Part shown: piece by piece, positions 1-8,647 of the stretch
Layout: every line of letters begins with the position of its first letter
Numbering within the stretch: the stretch's first letter is position 1
NCBI GenBank assembly: GCA_036231565.1
Contig: JAZAHA010000056.1
Span: forward strand, 1-64,000
Origin: Maricaulis sp036231565
GTDB taxonomy: Bacteria; Pseudomonadota; Alphaproteobacteria; Caulobacterales; Maricaulaceae
Length of the DNA: 64,000 nucleotides
Reading direction: 5' to 3'
Program-made: the position numbers and the translations under genes
Notes under the pieces: generated by a model
The model's database searches: none
Seen by the model: only the letters and a program-made list of their open reading frames with translations
Told to the model about the DNA's origin: nothing

Positions 1-1
1 A

Positions 2-94
2 AAACCCAAGAAACTCGCCCTCATCGCCGTCGCCCGAAAACTCCTCGTCACCCTCAACGCTATGCTCAGAGACCAAAAGCCATACGCACCATAA
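2..94 (+). mobile_element. IS110-family transposase, C-terminal tail (cut by window edge)
   Basis: The frame is open from the first bases to a TAA at 92-94. It encodes 30 residues containing KLALIAVARKLL followed by LNAMLRD. This is the typical extreme C-terminus of IS110/IS1111-type (DEDD) transposases, where a conserved Lys-Leu-Ala-x-x-Ala-x-Ala-Arg-Lys-Leu-Leu helix precedes an Asn-Ala-Met-x-Arg motif. Only this tail lies in the window, so completeness of the element and its left end cannot be judged. No terminal inverted repeat is obvious in the 45 bases before the next gene. The call rests on a short but characteristic motif. Confidence 0.75.
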
Positions 95-139
95 ACACAG
101 TTGCCGGCACAAGGCCGGGGAAAGTGAGATTGGCGAGGA

Positions 140-781
140 TCAATCCGCCTTGGCAAAATGGGCCATCTGGTCGGCATGGGCCTTGATGAAGGCCGGACGG
201 GCCGTCGCACGGGCAATATAGGCCCGGCAGGCCGGGTGATCGGCCAGCGCACCGAAGCGGTCGACCAGACGTAACGCATCCACCATCAGTATATCGGCAA
301 TGGTGAAACGCCCGGCCGCCAGCCATTCCCGGCCTTTCAGAACACGTTCTAGATGTTCCATCCGCGACGCCACCCACGCATCGAGCGCCTGCCGGCCCGG
401 CGTCTCTTCGGTATCGCCCATGAATTTGAAGATCGACCAGGGCACGCTGGCCATCTCGATCGAGTTGAGCCCCGCGATCAGCCATTCGATCGTCTCGGTC
501 CGGCCGTCAGGGTCGGCGGGCATCAACGTCTCGCTGCGCTCGGCGAGATAGAGCAGAATCGCTCCGCTCTCGAAAATCGGAGCCCCGCCATCGGTCAGCC
601 AGGGCACCTGGCCGAAAGGCTGGTTGGCGTAGTGAGCCTCGCCCCTGTCGTGGAACGGCGTGCTCTCGACCCGATAAGGCAGCCCCGCCTCCTCCAGCGC
701 CCAGCGGATTCGCAAGTCACGCACGTGCCCGCGCGGCGTTTCCGGCACCCAGTCATAAGTCGTCAGGACGAGATCGGACAT
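140..781 (-). CDS. Glutathione S-transferase family protein
   Basis: The 213-residue product has the cytosolic GST layout. A thioredoxin-like N-terminal half (about residues 5-85) carries the glutathione-site stretch QVPWLTDGGAPIFESGAILLYL, with the cis-Pro after Val and the Glu-Ser pair that contacts the glutathione gamma-glutamyl group. An all-helical C-terminal half (about 90-205) contains the conserved FTIADILMVDALR helix-capping motif. Such enzymes conjugate or isomerise electrophiles in the cytoplasm; the substrate cannot be inferred. Codon use looks like that of its neighbours. It follows pyrG on the same strand but is separated from it by a 156-bp repeat element, so it is probably transcribed on its own. 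The ATG at 781 is the only good start. Confidence 0.88.
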   Translation of the reverse strand: MSDLVLTTYDWVPETPRGHVRDLRIRWALEEAGLPYRVESTPFHDRGEAHYANQPFGQVPWLTDGGAPIFESGAILLYLAERSETLMPADPDGRTETIEWLIAGLNSIEMASVPWSIFKFMGDTEETPGRQALDAWVASRMEHLERVLKGREWLAAGRFTIADILMVDALRLVDRFGALADHPACRAYIARATARPAFIKAHADQMAHFAKAD

Positions 782-818
782 CGAGGTCTCCGAAATGGCT
801 GAGGTGACGTTGTCTCAT

Positions 819-974
819 CCTTCCCCTTGATGGGGAAGGTGGGCCGGCGCGCAGCCCCGGGTCGGAAGGAGTGAATCCCGGTGGCGGTCTTTTAGGTGCA
901 AAAACGCAAAGACCCAGCCCCCACCCCATCCACCACGCCTGCGGCGCGGTCCCCCTGCCCCATCAAGGGGCAGG
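819..974. repeat. REPIN-like intergenic element, copy A
   Basis: Two 21-nt hairpins sit in inverted orientation at the ends. At 819-839 the stem CCTTCCCC/GGGGAAGG encloses a TTGAT loop. At 954-974 the hairpin read in reverse complement is CCTGCCCC-TTGAT-GGGGCAGG. The two differ only at one stem pair (T-A versus G-C), a compensatory change. Next to the left hairpin lies TGGGCCGGCGCGCAG followed by CGGGTCGG and AGGAGTG, which is shared with a second element at 41525-41666. The element fills the space between the GST start and the pyrG stop (987). Paired inverted REP hairpins of this kind are known as REPINs and are usually mobilised by a REP-associated transposase encoded elsewhere. No transposase gene of that kind is present here. 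Confidence 0.7.
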
Positions 975-986
975 ATGAAGGGCCTG

Positions 987-2615
987 CTACACCATGCGGC
1001 TCTGATGCAGCGCTGCAGCAATGAAGCTGGCAAACAGCGGGTGCGGTTCGAAGGGGCGCGATTTCAGTTCCGGGTGAAACTGTACGCCGACGAACCAAGG
1101 GTGATCCTCGATCTCGACGATCTCCGGCAGGATGCCATCAGGTGACAGGCCGGAGAAAGTCAGCCCGCAAGCCTCCAGCCTCTCCTTCCAGGCCACATTT
1201 ACCTCATAGCGGTGCCGATGGCGCTCCTCGATATGGGCAGCGCCATAGATCTCGCGGACCCGGCTGCCTTCCTTGAGGACGGCCGGGTAGGCGCCCAGGC
1301 GCATCGTACCGCCCATATCGCCCTCGGCCGAACGGGTCTCGACCTCGTTGCCGCGTGTCCACTCGGTGAGCAGACCGACCACAGGCTCGCCTTCGCTCGA
1401 GAACTCCGAGGATACAGCGTCGGTCACACCGGCGAGGTTACGGGCGGCTTCCAGCACCGCCATCTGCATGCCGTAGCAGATGCCGAAGAAGGGCACCTTG
1501 CGTTCGCGGGCGAACTTGGCCGCGGCGATCTTGCCTTCCACGCCCCGTTCGCCGAACCCGCCGGGCACGAGCACACCGTGCACGTCTTCCAGCGGTTCGA
1601 ACGGGTCGTCTTTCTCGAACTGCTCCGAGTCGAGCCATTTCAGGCGCACCTTCACACCATTGGCGATGCCGCCATGGTTGAGCGCCTCGATGAGGGATTT
1701 GTAGGCATCCAGCAGACCGACATACTTGCCAACCACGCCGATCGTCACTTCCCCGTCAGGATTGTGGATGGTGTGGGAAATCGCCTCCCAGCGCGACATG
1801 TCCGGCGCCGGAGCATCGTCAATACCGAAACGGTGCAGGATTTCCGTGTCCAGGCCCTGGCGATGGTATTCCATCGGCACGTCGTACAACGAGGCGGCGT
1901 CGCGCCCCTCGATCACGGCGCTTTCGCGGACATTGCAGAACAGTGCGATCTTGCGCTTGTCGCCTGGCGGGATCGGGATTTCGCAGCGGCACAGAAGGAT
2001 GTCCGGCTGGATACCGATCGAGCGCAACTCCTTCACCGAGTGCTGGGTCGGCTTGGTCTTCATCTCGCCGGCGACCTTGATAAAGGGCAGCAGCGTGACG
2101 TGCAGGAAGACCGCATTGCCCTCGCCCAGCTCCTGGCCGAGCTGGCGAATCGCCTCGAAGAAGGGCAACCCCTCGATATCGCCGACCGTGCCGCCGATCT
2201 CGCACAGCACGAAATCCACATCGCCGGCATCGGAGAGGACGAATTGCTTGATCTGGTCGGTGACGTGCGGAATCACCTGCACTGTCGCGCCGAGATAGTC
2301 GCCGCGGCGCTCGCGCTCGATGATGCGGGAATAGATCCGGCCCGTGGTGATATTGTCGGCCTGGCTCGCCGGAACGCCGGTGAAGCGCTCGTAATGGCCC
2401 AGATCCAGATCGGTCTCCGCCCCGTCATCGGTGACGTAGCATTCGCCGTGCTGGTAGGGCGACATCGTGCCCGGGTCGACATTCAGATAGGGATCGAGCT
2501 TGCGCAGGCGGACCTTGTATCCACGCGCCTGGAGCAAGGCTCCGATAGCGGCTGAAGCGAGGCCTTTTCCAAGGGAGGAGACCACGCCGCCGGTGATGAA
2601 AATATATCGCGGCAT
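987..2615 (-). CDS. pyrG: CTP synthase
   Basis: The 542-residue protein matches the usual length of CTP synthase, which makes CTP from UTP, ATP and glutamine as the last step of pyrimidine nucleotide synthesis in the cytosol. The synthetase domain begins at once with YIFITGGVVSSLGKGL (P-loop) and carries the LDPYLNVDPGTMSPYQHGE and CEIGGTVGDIE motifs. The C-terminal class I glutaminase domain shows GGFGERG, the nucleophile elbow FFGICYGMQ (Cys about residue 380) and QFHPE near the end. The elbow has Phe-Phe and Tyr where many family members have Phe-Leu and Leu. It lies 81 bp downstream of secG on the same strand, an arrangement common in alphaproteobacteria. Confidence 0.98.
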   Translation of the reverse strand: MPRYIFITGGVVSSLGKGLASAAIGALLQARGYKVRLRKLDPYLNVDPGTMSPYQHGECYVTDDGAETDLDLGHYERFTGVPASQADNITTGRIYSRIIERERRGDYLGATVQVIPHVTDQIKQFVLSDAGDVDFVLCEIGGTVGDIEGLPFFEAIRQLGQELGEGNAVFLHVTLLPFIKVAGEMKTKPTQHSVKELRSIGIQPDILLCRCEIPIPPGDKRKIALFCNVRESAVIEGRDAASLYDVPMEYHRQGLDTEILHRFGIDDAPAPDMSRWEAISHTIHNPDGEVTIGVVGKYVGLLDAYKSLIEALNHGGIANGVKVRLKWLDSEQFEKDDPFEPLEDVHGVLVPGGFGERGVEGKIAAAKFARERKVPFFGICYGMQMAVLEAARNLAGVTDAVSSEFSSEGEPVVGLLTEWTRGNEVETRSAEGDMGGTMRLGAYPAVLKEGSRVREIYGAAHIEERHRHRYEVNVAWKERLEACGLTFSGLSPDGILPEIVEIEDHPWFVGVQFHPELKSRPFEPHPLFASFIAAALHQSRMV

Positions 2616-2696
2616 GGGCCGTCTGATTATCCGAGATTCGGACGCCCCGAAAGACGCGACTGCAAGATTTGGTGTGAAAAGCGTGGAAGCCGCGGT

Positions 2697-3020
2697 CTAG
2701 CCGTCGGTCGGAACCCCTGTGCCCGGCTCTTCTTCCTCGTCGAGAACACCGATGGCCGGGTTCTGGTCGACCGTGCGGTCGAATACGCTGCGGCCGTCCG
2801 CATCGACGCTGGCAACAACGGCCAGCAGGATAGAGTTGGCAATGAACACCGCGCCGAGCAGCATGGTCGTGCGTGTCAGCACATTGGCAGCCCCGCGGCT
2901 GGACATCATGCCGCCGCCCCCGCCGATTCCCAGGGCTCCGCCTTCGGAACGCTGCATCAGGATCACGCCCACAAGACCGGCCGCAACCAGGAGCTGGATG
3001 ATCAGGAGCACTGTCGTCAT
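2697..3020 (-). CDS. secG: Preprotein translocase subunit SecG
   Basis: This 107-residue inner-membrane protein is the small accessory subunit of the SecYEG translocon. Two hydrophobic segments are visible: TTVLLIIQLLVAAGLVGVIL at the N-terminus and a second at about residues 47-70 (TMLLGAVFIANSILLAVVA). Between them is the family signature loop LMQRSEGGALGIGGGGGMMSSRGAANVLTR. The tail is acidic and proline-containing, as in other alphaproteobacteria. I chose the ATG at 3020, because the longer frame upstream adds only a charged stretch that breaks the N-terminal membrane helix. It precedes pyrG, and tpiA lies further upstream on the same strand. Confidence 0.95.
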   Translation of the reverse strand: MTTVLLIIQLLVAAGLVGVILMQRSEGGALGIGGGGGMMSSRGAANVLTRTTMLLGAVFIANSILLAVVASVDADGRSVFDRTVDQNPAIGVLDEEEEPGTGVPTDG

Positions 3021-3135
3021 GAATACCGCCGTCGCTTCGGAACCTGCCGGCCGGACCCTAGACGCACGTGCTTGCTGCACAAATGCCTAGCGCCCGGATG
3101 CGCATGGGCCCGCACATCGGCGAACCCAAGCCCGG

Positions 3136-4203
3136 CTACATGGCGGCGCGTTTTATACCAGCGTTCTGGTCTTGGCCAGCATCGTCTGCGGTTGCGGTGT
3201 CAGTCCCGCCAGACGCCGCAGCCTGCTCGGCGGCCAGTTCGGCCCGGCGCTGGGCCAGATCCGCCTTGGCCTGGAGCCGTTTGCGCAGATTGGTGACGGT
3301 GCGGCCGATCTCGTCTTTCGAACGCTCGAGCGTCTCGCCGTTGGCAAAGGCAGCGTAGGCGCCCATCGACAATTCCTTGATCAGGCGCAATGAACTCGCC
3401 GGCACGCTGGAACCGTCGCCCAGGGCCCGGATCTGGTCGAGCAGAGCTTCGGCGACCTCGGCAGCCTCGCGTCGATTTGCCTTGATAAGCTGGGCTTTGA
3501 GCTCGCGGGCCGAGCGGCCGAGATCCGCCACATCCAGCCGGACCGGTGGATTGCCGCCGCCACTCGCCTTGGACATCTGAAGTTCGACTGTGATCACGAT
3601 ACGCATCGCCAGCCGGCGCAGGCGCTCGGCCGTAACCGTCTCGCGCGCTTCGCGGATCCACTGATTGGCGTTGTTCAACGCCTCGTGGTCATTCTCTACG
3701 GTCGCCTGCAGGAAATTGGGGACTTTAAGCGGCGGTGCATCCGAGGAACGCTCGGTATCCTTGCGGCGGTCGGGGCCGATATAGTCGCTGGTGACGATGA
3801 ATTCCTTGCGGTTCTTGATCAACGTCTTGACCCGCTCTTCGGCAAACATGGTGGAGAAGGGCCGCACGATCACATCGTCGGCGCCGCACTCGATGGCCTT
3901 GCGGATATGGGAGGTATCGCGGCTCCAGGTGGTCAGCAGCATGACGGAAAACGGGTTATTACCCAGATCGCCGCGGCGCACGGAGCGCACGAGATTGAAA
4001 ATGTCGGTATCTGTCGCGCTGGTCTCAGCCACCACGAGCGCGGGTGCCGTCTCCGCCAGCGTCGACTTGAACTCCCGCAGCGAGGATACGCACTCGATCT
4101 GCCGGAAGCCGATTTCGAACAGGGCATAACGCGTCGTCCGCTGGTTCACATGAACCGGGTCAAAAAGCAGGACGGATGCTCGGGCGTAGTCGGTTTCGGC
4201 CAT
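3136..4203 (-). CDS. Response-regulator-like protein with degenerate receiver domain
   Basis: The 355-residue product starts with a receiver-like fold (about residues 9-125), recognised from VLLFDPVHVNQRTTRYALFE and VMLLTTWS followed by IECGADDVIVRPFS. The key positions are altered. The phospho-acceptor Asp is replaced by Glu60 (ALVVAET), the acidic pair near the N-terminus is reduced to Asp15, and the invariant Lys before Pro is Arg114. Phosphorylation by a histidine kinase is therefore unlikely. A YIGPDRR motif (about residue 140), common after such receivers in alphaproteobacteria, leads into a largely helical C-terminal region and a low-complexity Ala/Asp/Gln-rich tail. No DNA-binding or enzymatic output domain is recognisable. 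It is flanked by tpiA and secG. Function unknown. Confidence 0.75.
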   Translation of the reverse strand: MAETDYARASVLLFDPVHVNQRTTRYALFEIGFRQIECVSSLREFKSTLAETAPALVVAETSATDTDIFNLVRSVRRGDLGNNPFSVMLLTTWSRDTSHIRKAIECGADDVIVRPFSTMFAEERVKTLIKNRKEFIVTSDYIGPDRRKDTERSSDAPPLKVPNFLQATVENDHEALNNANQWIREARETVTAERLRRLAMRIVITVELQMSKASGGGNPPVRLDVADLGRSARELKAQLIKANRREAAEVAEALLDQIRALGDGSSVPASSLRLIKELSMGAYAAFANGETLERSKDEIGRTVTNLRKRLQAKADLAQRRAELAAEQAAASGGTDTATADDAGQDQNAGIKRAAM

Positions 4204-4278
4204 GCGCTGAGAAGCTCCCGGTTCGGCGGACAGGTGTCATCGAACCGGAACACTGCGCAGAAAGAAGTTTCGATCCGC

Positions 4279-5028
4279 TTACCGGAATAGTTGTGATTCG
4301 CGACAGCCGGCTTTGATAATCGGTATAAAATCATCGGCTTTCAGGGACGCTCCCCCCACCAGGGCGCCATCGACGTCCGGCAATTCGAGCAGCGTCGGCG
4401 CATTGTCCGGCTTTACCGACCCGCCATACAAAATCCGTGTGTTGGCGGGGTCGGGCAGCCGGCTCCGGATGAAGGCGTGCATGGCCTGGACATCCTCCGC
4501 CTGCGCCGTCAACCCGGTACCGATCGCCCAGACCGGCTCATAAGCTATGACCAATTCCCGCTGGTCCGGGTTTTCCGGCAGGGATCCGGCGAGCTGTGCC
4601 GCAATCACGGTCTCCTCCCGGCCGGCTTCACGCTCTGCCCGGGTCTCGCCGACGCAGATAACGGGCACCAGACCGGCCTCAAGCGCCGCGACGGCCTTGC
4701 CGCGTACAATGCTGTCGCCCTCGCCATGATCGCAACGACGCTCTGAATGGCCGACAATCACATGGCTGGCACCGACATCGCGCAGCATCAAGGCAGAAAT
4801 GTCACCGGTATGGGCGCCCGATGCGGCAGCATGGCAGTCCTGTCCGCCCACCCTGATCCCGTGCGCGGCGGCCCTGCGCGCGGCCTCCGCCAGCAGCGTC
4901 GCCGGCGGGCAGATCAGCACCTCGGCATCCACAGCCGCTGCGGCCGGCCCGATCGCGTCGAGAAAATCCAGATCGGCCGCCAGACCGTTCATCTTCCAGT
5001 TGCCGGCGATCAATTTCTGTCTCGGCAT
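4279..5028 (-). CDS. tpiA: Triose-phosphate isomerase
   Basis: The 249-residue TIM barrel interconverts dihydroxyacetone phosphate and glyceraldehyde 3-phosphate in glycolysis and gluconeogenesis. Catalytic residues are all visible: Lys12 in AGNWKMNG, the electrophile His94 in VIVGHSERR, and Glu164 in IAYEPVWAIGTG, followed by the phosphate-gripping ILYGGSV and GALVGGASL stretches. The start was set at the ATG at 5028, which has a strong GGGAGGGG ribosome-binding site. A frame extending to 5142 would add 38 residues unlike any TIM N-terminus. It is divergent from the ppiD-trpE genes, with 188 bp between the two starts, and upstream of the degenerate response regulator on its own strand. Confidence 0.97.
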   Translation of the reverse strand: MPRQKLIAGNWKMNGLAADLDFLDAIGPAAAAVDAEVLICPPATLLAEAARRAAAHGIRVGGQDCHAAASGAHTGDISALMLRDVGASHVIVGHSERRCDHGEGDSIVRGKAVAALEAGLVPVICVGETRAEREAGREETVIAAQLAGSLPENPDQRELVIAYEPVWAIGTGLTAQAEDVQAMHAFIRSRLPDPANTRILYGGSVKPDNAPTLLELPDVDGALVGGASLKADDFIPIIKAGCRESQLFR

Positions 5029-5216
5029 AACCCCTCCCGTGCCTGTCCCTAGCTCCCCCCGAGCCCGCCGAGGATTAGTCGGCTCCGGCGTCCGGGGCAA
5101 TAACCGCGCCTGCGCCCGATGGCTGCGCTGCAAGTGCTGCAACCGCGACTGGCGCTTGCGACCGCGAATCCGCCCCGTTACCTTCCGCCCGACATTGATC
5201 TGAGGCCCTGCTGACC

Positions 5217-7154
5217 ATGCTGACCCTATTCCGGTCCTTCGCCAAATCGCCGTTTGCCCTGGTGATCATCCTTCTCATCGTGCTCGCCTTTGCATTTACA
5301 GGCGTGGGCGGCATCTTCACCGGCAGCGGGACTGCGGTCGTGGTCGCCGGCAATCAGCAGGTTTCGGTGCGCCAGGTTGCACAGGCCTTCGAACGCGAAC
5401 TGCAACGCGTCCAGACGGAAAACCCCGAAATCACCCGCGAACAGGCCCTGGAATTCGGCCTGGGCGAACAGGTGCTGCAGCGCCTGACGACCTTCGCGGC
5501 GCTGGAAGCGAAAGCGAGCGAGCTCGGTCTCGCCATCTCACCGGACGCGCTGGTTGACGAGGCGGCGCGCCAGACAGCCTTCCGCAACCCGGTTACCGAC
5601 CGGTTCGACTACAACACCATGATCAGCGTACTGCAGAATAACGGTATGACCGAAGCGCAATTCCGCTCCGAGCTGGAAGGCGATCTTCTGCGCCAGCAGC
5701 TGATCTTTGCCCTCGCCGGATCGGTTCCGGCGCCGGAATTTCTTGCAGAGACTCGCTATGAAGTGCGCCGCGAACGCCGACAGATCACGGCGTTGCTGCT
5801 GGATGCCTCGACGGCTGACGAGATCGAGGACCCTACCGAGGAACAGCTGGAAAGCTTCATCGCCAGCAACCAGGACATGACGGACCGCAACGGCCTTCCG
5901 CTCTTCACCGCACCGGAATTCCGCGCCATCACCCTGGTCCGCTTCCGGCTGGCGGACTTCCTGCGTGACATCGAGATCGACGAGACGATGCTGCGCGAGA
6001 CCTATGACTACCAGGTCGAGACCGGCCAGCTGGGCACGCCGGCCCGCCGTTCCTTTGTTCAGCTGACCGCTGCCGACGAAACCACCGCGCAAACCGTCGC
6101 ATCGCGCCTCGAATCCGGCGAGACCGCCGCAGCCATCGCCGCCGACATGGGCCTGGGCGAGCCGGTCGAGCTGGAAGAAGTCGAGGCCTATGAAGTGCCC
6201 GACAGCCAGGTCGCCGAGGCCGTATTCGGTATGAGCGAGGGTGCGGCAGCCGCCGTTGAGGGCCGGTTCGGCTGGAATGCCGTTCTGGTGACGATGTCGG
6301 AAGACGCGCAGCTTCCGACCTTCGAGGAACAGTTGCCACAGCTGCGCGAGGACGCCGCCCGTGCCGACGCGCTGGACGCGCTCTACGACCAGATCGCCGC
6401 CTTCGAGGAAGCGCGCGCCAGCGGCGCAACACTGGAGCAGGCCGCCGCCCAGTCAGGCACCCCGATCGAGGTCTATGCCCCGCTTGACCGGTATGGCCGT
6501 GACCAGAGCCTGGCAATCGACATGCAGCGCTATACCGAGCTGGGTCCCGATATCCTGGCGACTGCGTTCGAGCAGTCCCAGGGCTTTGCCATTGATCTCG
6601 AGCAATACAACGAGACCGACTATTTCACCGTGCGCGTCGACGAGATCATCCCGTCGGCTCCGCGTGCGCTCGACGATGTCCGCGATGTTGCCGAAGCCCG
6701 CTGGCGCGAGATCCAGGTCGACACGCAATTGTCCGCCCGCGCCGACGAGGCGCTGGAACAGCTGCAGGCCGGCGAACCGCTCGACGTCGTCGCCCTGACG
6801 ACCGGCGGTCGCACCGAGAGCACGACCACGACGCGCAGCGCCACGGCTCCGAATTTCGGCCGCAACGTCGTCAGCCGGGCCTTCAGCCTGGATCCGGGGG
6901 TCTGGGACAGTGTCCAGACCGGCACAGGCAGCTATGCGCTGGTTCGCGTGGATGAGATCATTCCGGCCGATACGAGCACGATCTCCGAAAGCGAGATGGC
7001 GACGATGCAGGAAGAGCTCGCCAACGAGATGGGCGAAGACGTGCTGATCGCGCTGCAGCAGGCCCTGCAGCAGGAATACGGGCTGAATGACGGCGCCGTT
7101 GACCGCCAGCTCTTTGCCCGCGCCCTCGGCCAAGACCAGACGACCCAGCCATGA
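5217..7154 (+). CDS. PpiD-like periplasmic folding chaperone (SurA_N / PpiC-type)
   Basis: The 645-residue protein has a short cytoplasmic N-terminus (MLTLFRSFAKSPFA), one membrane anchor at about residues 15-32 (LVIILLIVLAFAFTGVGGIF), and a long periplasmic part. About residues 40-170 match the SurA/PpiD N-terminal chaperone fold, with the motif VAGNQQVSVRQVAQAFERE and a QALVDEAA-like helix. A parvulin-type PPIC region follows at about 240-370 and a second, more diverged one near 480-620. These proteins hold or fold exported proteins leaving SecYEG. The prolyl-isomerase site looks weak, as in PpiD, so a chaperone role is more likely than catalysis. Its stop overlaps the trpE start by 4 bp (ATGA), implying translational coupling. 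Confidence 0.88.
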   Translation: MLTLFRSFAKSPFALVIILLIVLAFAFTGVGGIFTGSGTAVVVAGNQQVSVRQVAQAFERELQRVQTENPEITREQALEFGLGEQVLQRLTTFAALEAKASELGLAISPDALVDEAARQTAFRNPVTDRFDYNTMISVLQNNGMTEAQFRSELEGDLLRQQLIFALAGSVPAPEFLAETRYEVRRERRQITALLLDASTADEIEDPTEEQLESFIASNQDMTDRNGLPLFTAPEFRAITLVRFRLADFLRDIEIDETMLRETYDYQVETGQLGTPARRSFVQLTAADETTAQTVASRLESGETAAAIAADMGLGEPVELEEVEAYEVPDSQVAEAVFGMSEGAAAAVEGRFGWNAVLVTMSEDAQLPTFEEQLPQLREDAARADALDALYDQIAAFEEARASGATLEQAAAQSGTPIEVYAPLDRYGRDQSLAIDMQRYTELGPDILATAFEQSQGFAIDLEQYNETDYFTVRVDEIIPSAPRALDDVRDVAEARWREIQVDTQLSARADEALEQLQAGEPLDVVALTTGGRTESTTTTRSATAPNFGRNVVSRAFSLDPGVWDSVQTGTGSYALVRVDEIIPADTSTISESEMATMQEELANEMGEDVLIALQQALQQEYGLNDGAVDRQLFARALGQDQTTQP

Positions 7155-8647
7155 CCGTACGCGCGACGGTCTCGCCGGACTTCGAAACCGTCGCCGCCGC
7201 GTTTGAACGCGGCGAAACCGCGGTACTCCAGGCCCGGCGTGTGGACGATCTGCTGACGCCGGTCGCCGCCTATCTGAAACTCGCCCGTAACCGGGTCGAC
7301 ACTTTCCTGCTGGAGTCGGTCGAGGGCGGCGCCTGGCGTGGCCGCTATTCGGCGATCGGGCTCGATCCCGACCTGATCTGGCAATGCCGCAACGGGCAAG
7401 TGTCTGAAGCCCGCGGGCTCGCCGTGGCGCGCCGTGAATTCACGCCCGTCGACGAGCCGCCCATGCAGGCGCTGCGGCGCGTGATCGAGGATGCGCGCTG
7501 CCCCCTGCCCGACGGCGCACCGCCGCTGGCCTCCGGCCTGTTCGGCTATGTCGGCTATGACATGGTCCGCTATCTGGAACGCCTGCCGGAAAACGCCGCG
7601 CCGGACCCGCTGGACTTGCCCGAGAGCTGTCTGCTGCGGCCGCGTGTCATGGTCGTGTTCGATGCGCTGAAGCAGGAAATCCAGGTCTACAGCCCGGTCC
7701 GCCCCGGCGAGTATTCCGCCCGCGAAGCCTATGATGCCGCCGTGGAACGCATGCAGATGGCGCTCGATGCGCTCGCCGGCGCAACGCCGGATATGGCGAG
7801 GCCGGACGCCGAGCTTGGCCCGCGCAGCTCGAACCAGGACGACGCCACCTATCGTGAAGCCGTCGATCGCGCGCGCGGCTATATCCGCGCCGGCGACGCC
7901 TTCCAGGTCGTGCCCAGCCAGCGTTTCTCGGCCGATTATCCGGCCGATCCCTTCTGGCTCTACCGTTCGCTGCGGCGCCTGAACCCCTCGCCCTTCCTGT
8001 TCTTTTTCCGCTTCGACGGTTTCGAGATTGTCGGCTCCAGCCCGGAAATCCTGGTCCGGCTGCGCGACGGCACGGTGACGGTCCGCCCGATAGCCGGCAC
8101 GCGGCCGCGCGGCAGGACACCGGCCGAGGACGATGCTTTCGAGGCCGATATGCTGGCCGATCCGAAGGAACGCGCCGAACACCTCATGCTGCTCGATCTG
8201 GGCCGCAATGATGTGGGCCGTGTCGCCAAACCCGGTTCGGTGCGCATCACCTCGCGCGAGACGGTCGAGCGCTACAGCCACGTCATGCACATCGTCTCGA
8301 ATGTCGAAGGCGATCTGGCCGAGGGCGAGGACGCCGTCTCGGCCCTCTTCGCAGGCTTCCCCGCCGGCACCGTGTCCGGCGCGCCGAAAGTGCGGGCGAT
8401 GGAGATCATCGACGAGCTGGAGCCGCATCGCCGCGGCATCTATTCCGGCGCAGTGGGCTATTTCTCGGCCGATGGCGGCATGGATACGTGTATCGCCCTG
8501 CGCACGGCAGTGGTGAAGGACGGACGGATTCACGTCCAAGCCGGTGCCGGTGTCGTGCTCGACAGCGATCCGGAATCGGAACGGGTGGAAACCGTCAACA
8601 AGGCCGCCGCGCTCTTCCGCGCCGCCGAGGACTCACTGCAGGGCTGA
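7151..8647 (+). CDS. trpE: Anthranilate synthase component I
   Basis: The 498-residue enzyme converts chorismate and ammonia (supplied by TrpG) to anthranilate, the first committed step of tryptophan synthesis. The chorismate-binding domain carries IAGTRPRGR, DLGRNDVGRVAKPGSV, GTVSGAPKVRAMEIIDELE, the stretch RRGIYSGAVGYF and QAGAGVVLDSDPESE. The N-terminal FLLESVEGG (about residue 48-56) contains the LLES element that forms the tryptophan feedback site. The start codon lies inside the ppiD stop (ATGA overlap), so it has no leader of its own and no room for a classical attenuator. Its last 15 bp overlap the convergent deacetylase gene. Confidence 0.97.
   Translation: MTVRATVSPDFETVAAAFERGETAVLQARRVDDLLTPVAAYLKLARNRVDTFLLESVEGGAWRGRYSAIGLDPDLIWQCRNGQVSEARGLAVARREFTPVDEPPMQALRRVIEDARCPLPDGAPPLASGLFGYVGYDMVRYLERLPENAAPDPLDLPESCLLRPRVMVVFDALKQEIQVYSPVRPGEYSAREAYDAAVERMQMALDALAGATPDMARPDAELGPRSSNQDDATYREAVDRARGYIRAGDAFQVVPSQRFSADYPADPFWLYRSLRRLNPSPFLFFFRFDGFEIVGSSPEILVRLRDGTVTVRPIAGTRPRGRTPAEDDAFEADMLADPKERAEHLMLLDLGRNDVGRVAKPGSVRITSRETVERYSHVMHIVSNVEGDLAEGEDAVSALFAGFPAGTVSGAPKVRAMEIIDELEPHRRGIYSGAVGYFSADGGMDTCIALRTAVVKDGRIHVQAGAGVVLDSDPESERVETVNKAAALFRAAEDSLQG

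Noticed and set aside
5118..5216. 31-codon frame directly upstream of the ppiD-like gene
   Set aside because: No ribosome-binding site, Pro/Arg-rich composition without a helix or motif, and it ends in the ppiD ribosome-binding region.
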